In this document: positions 6,596-10,292 of the stretch, in pieces | Layout: each line of letters opens with the position of its first letter | How positions within the stretch are numbered: position 1 is the stretch's first letter | Origin: JBFJVZ01 sp041623895 | Lineage (GTDB): Bacteria; Planctomycetota; Planctomycetia; Pirellulales; Pirellulaceae | Direction: 5' to 3' | Assembly: GCA_041623895.1 (NCBI GenBank) | Contig: JBFJVZ010000294.1 | Location: 1-10,292, forward strand | DNA length: 10,292 nt | The notes under the pieces: generated by a model | The model's database searches: none | Told to the model about the DNA's origin: nothing | Seen by the model: the letters and a program-made list of their open reading frames with translations, nothing else | Made by a program: the position numbers and the translations under genes

Positions 6596-8089
6596 ATGGT
6601 GGCACGCGACGATTCAGTCATTCGCGGCAGTTTGATTGCTTCTCTCATCTTCCTCGTGCTCTCGCTGGCGCTGAACTTCTTCTTTTGGCGTTGGGGCGAC
6701 GAACAGGCCGGTACGGCGAGCCAGGCAAAACAAAGCTTGACCAATGCCCAAGAGGAAATCCGATCGCTGGAGGAACGCGTGTTTCTGATGGAAGCGATGC
6801 TGGGGCAAGGGCAAATGACCGAGGAGCAATTTAACAGCCTGGCCAACAGCAATACCGGTGATCCGAAGCTTGATGCGATCGCTGCCCAGTTCGTGCAAGA
6901 TATGGCTTACTTGGGTACCGACGTCGAACCCTTCGAGCGAAATTACCCCAGAGTCCCCACCTACCTGGTAAATGCGATTCGGTCGCGAAACGAACAATAC
7001 GGTCAAGCTCGCGACGAAGCAAAACAGATTCGTGTTCAAGCTGACTCGGACGTTGCCAACGCCCGCGCCGCCGAAGATATGGCAATACAGCGTCGTGACG
7101 AGCTGCAAAAGACTCTTGAAAGCGAACAGCAGAAATTCACCGAAGACCGCAATCGAATCAACCAGCAGCAGGAAGAAACGCGTGATAGTTTGACCAAAAT
7201 GTCTCGCGATTACACGGGCTACCAGAAGAAAGCGACCGTGGAAAAGAATCAACTGTCACTCAAGGCTGAGCAGCTGAAAAATACGATTGAGACGCAGCGC
7301 CAGCAATTAAATGTACTCAGGAACCCCAAGTTTGAAACGACGCAGGGCGAGGTTCGGCATGTGATGTTCAGCGGAGAAGTTGTCACGATCAATCTTGGCT
7401 CGGCCGACGCGCTGCGCCCTGGTGTAACGTTTGGCGTGATTGATCGCGATGAGACGCGGTTGCAGGATGCAAAAGTAAAAGCGACGATCCAAGTCACCAA
7501 GCTGCGAGGCGATCACCTGGCCGAAGCACGCGTGGTTGCTCGTCCCGCTCTGGAGACGCCGATCATCGAAGGCGATTTGATCTACTCCCCGTTCTGGGCG
7601 CCCGGCCGTCGCGTCAAAATTGCCCTGGCTGGCGATATCGATATCGACGGCGACAAACGACCCGATAACGATGCGCTGGCTGGCATGATCAAAGCTGCCG
7701 GCGCCGAAGTCACGGCAAGAATCTCCGCCGAAGGGGCCATCGAAGGCACTCTGGATGCGACAATCCGTTTCTTGGTGATCGGCGAGGATCCCGAAGTCAG
7801 CGGTGACGCCAGCGACGAAGCCGCTGCTCGGCGAGTTGCAGCGATGGGCAATGTCCGTGCGAAAGCCACCGAACTCGGTTTGACGATCATTCCTGCCTGG
7901 AAACTTCAGGCCTACCTGAGGACGATCGACGATACCCTGACCACGCCGCTGGGATCAGCTGTTCGCGCCGAAGATTTCCCGCCGCAAAAGATTCCCGGCA
8001 GCGGGAGACGAATGCCTAACAGCTTGCCGAAACTGTACCAGCAGCCAACGGAGGGGATGCAGAAAGGAAACGAAATCCTCAGGCCCTGA
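6596..8089 (+). CDS. Membrane-anchored coiled-coil protein with SH3-like and BRCT-like C-terminal modules
   Basis: Protein of 497 aa and unassigned function. One hydrophobic segment (about 11-31, GSLIASLIFLVLSLALNFFF) is an uncleaved signal anchor with ambiguous orientation, because the short N-terminus has no net charge. Residues 45-70 and 130-243 are rich in Gln, Glu, Lys and Arg with a heptad-like pattern, indicating long coiled coils. Residues 250-330 (GEVRHV...VVTINLGSADALRPGVTFGVI) resemble the small SH3-like barrel seen at the C-terminus of FlgT-type proteins. Residues 337-400 (GRRVKIALAGDIDIDGD, DALAGMIKAAGAEV, TIRFLVIGEDPE) resemble a BRCT fold and include a DxDxDG stretch at 347-352. 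The tail (450-497) is Pro-rich. It is divergent from the T2SS operon. ATG 6596 is chosen because it places the anchor right after a short N-terminus; GTG 6599 is an alternative. The fold assignments are by eye. Confidence 0.75.
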   Translation: MVARDDSVIRGSLIASLIFLVLSLALNFFFWRWGDEQAGTASQAKQSLTNAQEEIRSLEERVFLMEAMLGQGQMTEEQFNSLANSNTGDPKLDAIAAQFVQDMAYLGTDVEPFERNYPRVPTYLVNAIRSRNEQYGQARDEAKQIRVQADSDVANARAAEDMAIQRRDELQKTLESEQQKFTEDRNRINQQQEETRDSLTKMSRDYTGYQKKATVEKNQLSLKAEQLKNTIETQRQQLNVLRNPKFETTQGEVRHVMFSGEVVTINLGSADALRPGVTFGVIDRDETRLQDAKVKATIQVTKLRGDHLAEARVVARPALETPIIEGDLIYSPFWAPGRRVKIALAGDIDIDGDKRPDNDALAGMIKAAGAEVTARISAEGAIEGTLDATIRFLVIGEDPEVSGDASDEAAARRVAAMGNVRAKATELGLTIIPAWKLQAYLRTIDDTLTTPLGSAVRAEDFPPQKIPGSGRRMPNSLPKLYQQPTEGMQKGNEILRP

Positions 8090-8113
8090 TGTTGCTGCAG
8101 TGGCGCTGTCAAG

Positions 8114-8212
8114 TCGTAGCAGCTTTCTTGCGTAGCCGGAGTCGCCAGACTTCGGTCGTGCCGAGGGAGATCCCGAATTCTGGCGAATCCGGCGATAAGA
8201 ATCCGCTACGGC
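8114..8212. repeat. REP-like imperfect inverted repeat between convergent genes
   Basis: Two 21-nt arms, 8135-8155 and 8173-8193, are inverted copies with two mismatches around a 17-nt loop. An outer cgtagc (8131-8136) is matched by gctacg (8205-8210), with an 11-nt bulge on the right side, and a further cgtagc lies at 8115-8120. The element lies between the convergent ends of the coiled-coil gene and the histidine kinase. It could fold in both transcripts and so limit read-through, although no T-tract follows either side. Similar CGTAGC...TCGCCAGA elements are, as I recall, common in Rhodopirellula intergenic regions. Confidence 0.7.
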
Positions 8213-8251
8213 GCTTTCAGGCAACCAAGTAAATAATAGTCGCGGTCCAAG

Positions 8252-9745
8252 CTAGCGAGTCGGCCGTAGCCGCGCTGCTTGCTGTTGAATCTGGGCTGAT
8301 TGGATTCCCAATCTTTCCGTCAGCCGGTGCAGTTCCTCATCCAGCCGGTTGGCGGCCACAGGCGAACTGGCGATCGGAGCCGTTCCCAAACGCACTTGGT
8401 TGTGATCGCCGGATCGAGTCTTGGCAGCCGCCAGCGATTGGCGGACCAGCAAATCGCTCAGCCGTGCCGCGGTGCGCCGCTGGTCAAGCGGAATCATCTG
8501 GGGGTCGGACCAGGAAACGCGAAGGTTGTCGATTTGTACCCGCGCAATCGAATCGATCTCCTCAAGACGATGTTCGGCTTCGCCAATGTTGGCATCAAAA
8601 ACCCAGATCCAGTGCCGCGTATCGATGCGGTACACAAAGTCGAACATTCGTGATCGCGTTTGCAGCAGCTTGTCAAAAGTATCAGCGGCTTGCCGGGCCA
8701 TGGCCGCACCCAGGCTGACGCAACCGGCAGCGATTCGGTCTTCAAAACGGGGCTGCGTTCCTTCGCTGCCAAGAATAACAATCGAAGTTGGGTTATCAAT
8801 GCGAATGCGGCGGGCAAGACGGACTTTGCGATCCTCCGCAGCCGCAGCGTCGTTTGGCATTGGTCGGCGAAGCGGATTGCGCCATTGAAGTCTCCATCGT
8901 GACCAACATTCGGCAACGCTGCTGGGGCCTCCTGCTGCTGTTTCAAAGCTGACGGCAGTTCCCGTGCCGACGCGTGATTCAATTTGCAACGGGGAGAAGT
9001 GAAGTGCCGACAGTTGCCGGCAGATCGTCAAACCAAGTCCTTCGCCACCGCCCAAGGAAACTTGTCGCTTGGAGATTTCCTGTAAGTCCGCCTCGCTGAT
9101 CCCCGGACCCTGGTCAACCACCGTCCACTGCATCGCCTCGCCGTCGCGGACGCTCTGAACGCGAATCAACACCGATTCGCCCTCGGCTGTGACGCGAATC
9201 GCGTTGGCGACCAGATTGACGACCAGCCTGCGAATCATCGATGCATCCGCAAACACATTAACATTGGGGTTGTCTGCGCCATCCCACAAGATGCGAATAT
9301 CGCGTGGCAGCGCCCACGGCCGCAACGTTTCGCTGATCGCCTGCCGAATCGACGTCAGGCTCACCCAGCTTCGCCGCGCTCGAGGCAAACCGGTCCTCAG
9401 TCGTTCCACCTGAACCATCTCGCCGACCATCTGGTCCAGACAGTTGCACTGGTCAATGGCAGCTGCCAGGCATTCTTTCTGGCCGTCGTTGATCGTGCCC
9501 AAATCTCCATCATGAACCAGGCGTATCGACTCACGGATTGTCGTTAGTGGCGAGCGAATGTCGTGAGCCGTCTCGCTCATCAGGCGAAATGCCGCTTCGG
9601 CTTCCGGTGTTTCCCCCACTTGGCGCCGATTCGCAGCACCGCTGGTCCGTGAGGATTGGGGAGTTGAGATTGTCAAGTTAGTTTCTCCGGGAGAGGGGCC
9701 GTCCTTGCCAAACGCGGTGCGGCGCCGCACAGTCTGTAGAATCAT
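8252..9745 (-). CDS. Soluble sensor histidine kinase with long unassigned C-terminal extension
   Basis: Two-component histidine kinase, 497 aa. It would autophosphorylate on His61 and pass phosphate to an unidentified response regulator. The DHp H-box is SETAHDIRSPLTTIRES (57-73) and the helix pair continues to about 118. The HATPase_c domain shows the N-box RRLVVNLVANAIR (172-184), G1 DQGPGIS (211-217) and G2 GGGEGLGLTICRQL (232-245). Residues 1-50 are polar, with no membrane segment, PAS or GAF domain recognisable, so the enzyme appears cytoplasmic. Residues from about 283 to 497 follow the kinase core and match no receiver domain (no phospho-acceptor Asp context). They contain hydrophobic strands such as TSIVILGSEG and HWIWVFDANI, then a helical, Gln-rich end. 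This extension may be the sensory or partner-binding part. ATG 9745 is chosen as the first in-frame start. No response regulator is adjacent in the window. Confidence 0.88.
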   Translation of the reverse strand: MILQTVRRRTAFGKDGPSPGETNLTISTPQSSRTSGAANRRQVGETPEAEAAFRLMSETAHDIRSPLTTIRESIRLVHDGDLGTINDGQKECLAAAIDQCNCLDQMVGEMVQVERLRTGLPRARRSWVSLTSIRQAISETLRPWALPRDIRILWDGADNPNVNVFADASMIRRLVVNLVANAIRVTAEGESVLIRVQSVRDGEAMQWTVVDQGPGISEADLQEISKRQVSLGGGEGLGLTICRQLSALHFSPLQIESRVGTGTAVSFETAAGGPSSVAECWSRWRLQWRNPLRRPMPNDAAAAEDRKVRLARRIRIDNPTSIVILGSEGTQPRFEDRIAAGCVSLGAAMARQAADTFDKLLQTRSRMFDFVYRIDTRHWIWVFDANIGEAEHRLEEIDSIARVQIDNLRVSWSDPQMIPLDQRRTAARLSDLLVRQSLAAAKTRSGDHNQVRLGTAPIASSPVAANRLDEELHRLTERLGIQSAQIQQQAARLRPTR

Positions 9746-10041
9746 CCGGTTTCTTTAATCGACAACCTGAGCGGTGATTTATCAGGTAAAGTCACCCTCA
9801 AGATCTTTGGCCGACACCTTGAGCGATCTTCCTGACAACTGTGTCGATCATTCCAGGTGAGATCGTTTCAAATGATGTGCTGTTGATCATGAGTATTTCG
9901 CCTTCGCAGGGCGAAGCTCCCGCTGAGCCGAACACTACCGGGTCTGGATCGCGAGTACGACCAGGTTTACGATCGGTAAAGCACGGATTCCTGACTCGAC
10001 CCGAACGACCGTTTCATTCGCGATAGCTTCGCAAGCATAAG
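9746..10041. promoter_or_regulatory. 296-bp divergent intergenic region with operator-like repeats
   Basis: This region lies between the histidine kinase (leftward) and the ABC transporter ATPase (rightward). It holds ACCTGA-N11-TCAGGT (9765-9787), CTCAAG-N15-CTTGAG (9797-9823), and two similar copies of GACA(A)CCT(T)GAGCG at 9761-9773 and 9813-9825, spaced 52 bp apart, close to five helical turns. Such symmetry suggests a regulator-binding region for one or both divergent genes, but the motifs match no named operator I know. A REP-like element follows at 9896-9930. I could not identify a convincing -35/-10 pair. Confidence 0.35.
9896..9930. repeat. REP-like short palindromic element
   Basis: TTCGCC (9897-9902) pairs with GGCGAA (9910-9915). 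Alternatively, CTTCGC (9902-9907) pairs with GCGAAG (9911-9916) around a 3-nt loop. The element continues into ctcccgctgagccg. This GC-rich string, read on either strand, is of a kind I recall repeated between planctomycete genes, where it is often mistaken for a small coding frame ending in GEAPAEP. No function can be shown from one copy. Confidence 0.5.
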
Positions 10042-10292
10042 ATGAATCAAGCCCCTGCATCAGCCGAACAGCCGCGATTGGAAATCGACAAAATCACCAA
10101 ACGCTTTCCGGGCGTGTTGGCGCTCAGCGAAGTCTCGATGCACGTCATGCCGGGCGAGACGTTGGCGGTGATCGGCGAGAACGGCGCAGGCAAGAGCACG
10201 TTGATGAAAATTCTGGCCGGAATCGAATCGCCCGACGCCGGATCACTGCGGCTGAATGGCCAGAGTGTTGCCTTTAAATCGCCCGGCGCGGC
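10042..10292 (+). CDS. Sugar-type ABC transporter ATP-binding protein, RbsA/MglA-like (3' partial)
   Basis: ATP-hydrolysing subunit of an ABC importer; only the first 83 codons are in the window. LEIDKITKRFPGVLALSEVS (13-32) is the typical opening of the CUT2 sugar-importer ATPases (RbsA, MglA, XylG families). There, the sentence-like K-x-FPGV-x-AL pattern precedes the Walker A, seen here as GENGAGKST (45-53), followed by LMKILAGIESPDAGSLRLNG. Family members are usually near 500 aa with two ATPase domains, so most of the protein lies to the right. The substrate cannot be told from this fragment; permease and binding-protein genes would be expected downstream. ATG 10042 is chosen because the conserved region begins about 12 residues later; the Shine-Dalgarno is weak. 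It is divergent from the histidine kinase. Confidence 0.9.
   Translation, partial: MNQAPASAEQPRLEIDKITKRFPGVLALSEVSMHVMPGETLAVIGENGAGKSTLMKILAGIESPDAGSLRLNGQSVAFKSPGA

Noticed and set aside
6614..7252. 212-codon minus-strand frame opposite the coiled-coil gene
   Set aside because: It is a shadow frame: the plus strand carries a coherent anchor, coiled coil and folded modules, whereas this frame is Phe/Leu/Arg-rich without motifs.
9841..10026. Open frame of 61 codons on the plus strand containing GEAPAEP
   Set aside because: It reads through a REP-like GC-rich repeat, has low-complexity composition, and sits in the promoter region of the ABC ATPase. It is most likely a spurious translation of a repetitive element.

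Overview
The window looks like chromosomal DNA from a planctomycete of the Pirellulales (Rhodopirellula-like) group. This is inferred from protein style, not from a search: a divergent type II secretion (T2SS) pseudopilin cluster with an oversized GspK carrying an EF-hand-like loop, a PilM/PilN-type GspL, few Shine-Dalgarno motifs, moderate GC, and intergenic REP-like inverted repeats of a kind I associate with those genomes.

Left part (1-6091, minus strand): an operon in the order gspG - gspH - gspI - gspJ - gspK - gspL-like, read from right to left. G encodes the major pseudopilin. H, I, J and K encode minor pseudopilins that would form the tip complex. The L-like gene encodes an inner-membrane platform protein with an actin-like cytoplasmic domain, one membrane segment and a periplasmic PilN-like domain; it runs off the left edge inside a perfect 15-bp tandem repeat encoding (PAPDQ)n. 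H/I, I/J and J/K overlap by 4 nt (GTGA or ATGA). The G/H junction instead has a gap of about 136 nt with a strong hairpin just after the gspG stop. That fits higher expression of the major pseudopilin than of the minor ones.

Middle part (6092-8251): a 504-bp divergent intergenic region, then a plus-strand gene for a membrane-anchored coiled-coil protein. Its C-terminal half resembles an SH3-like barrel followed by a BRCT-like module. It ends before a REP-like inverted repeat of about 60-100 bp that lies between convergent genes.

Right part (8252-10292): a minus-strand soluble histidine kinase with no recognisable N-terminal sensor but a C-terminal extension of about 215 residues that I do not recognise. 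Next is a 296-bp divergent intergenic region with operator-like inverted and direct repeats and a REP-like element. Last is the first 83 codons of a plus-strand sugar-type (RbsA/MglA-like) ABC transporter ATPase. I saw no rRNA, tRNA, CRISPR array, transposase or phage gene.
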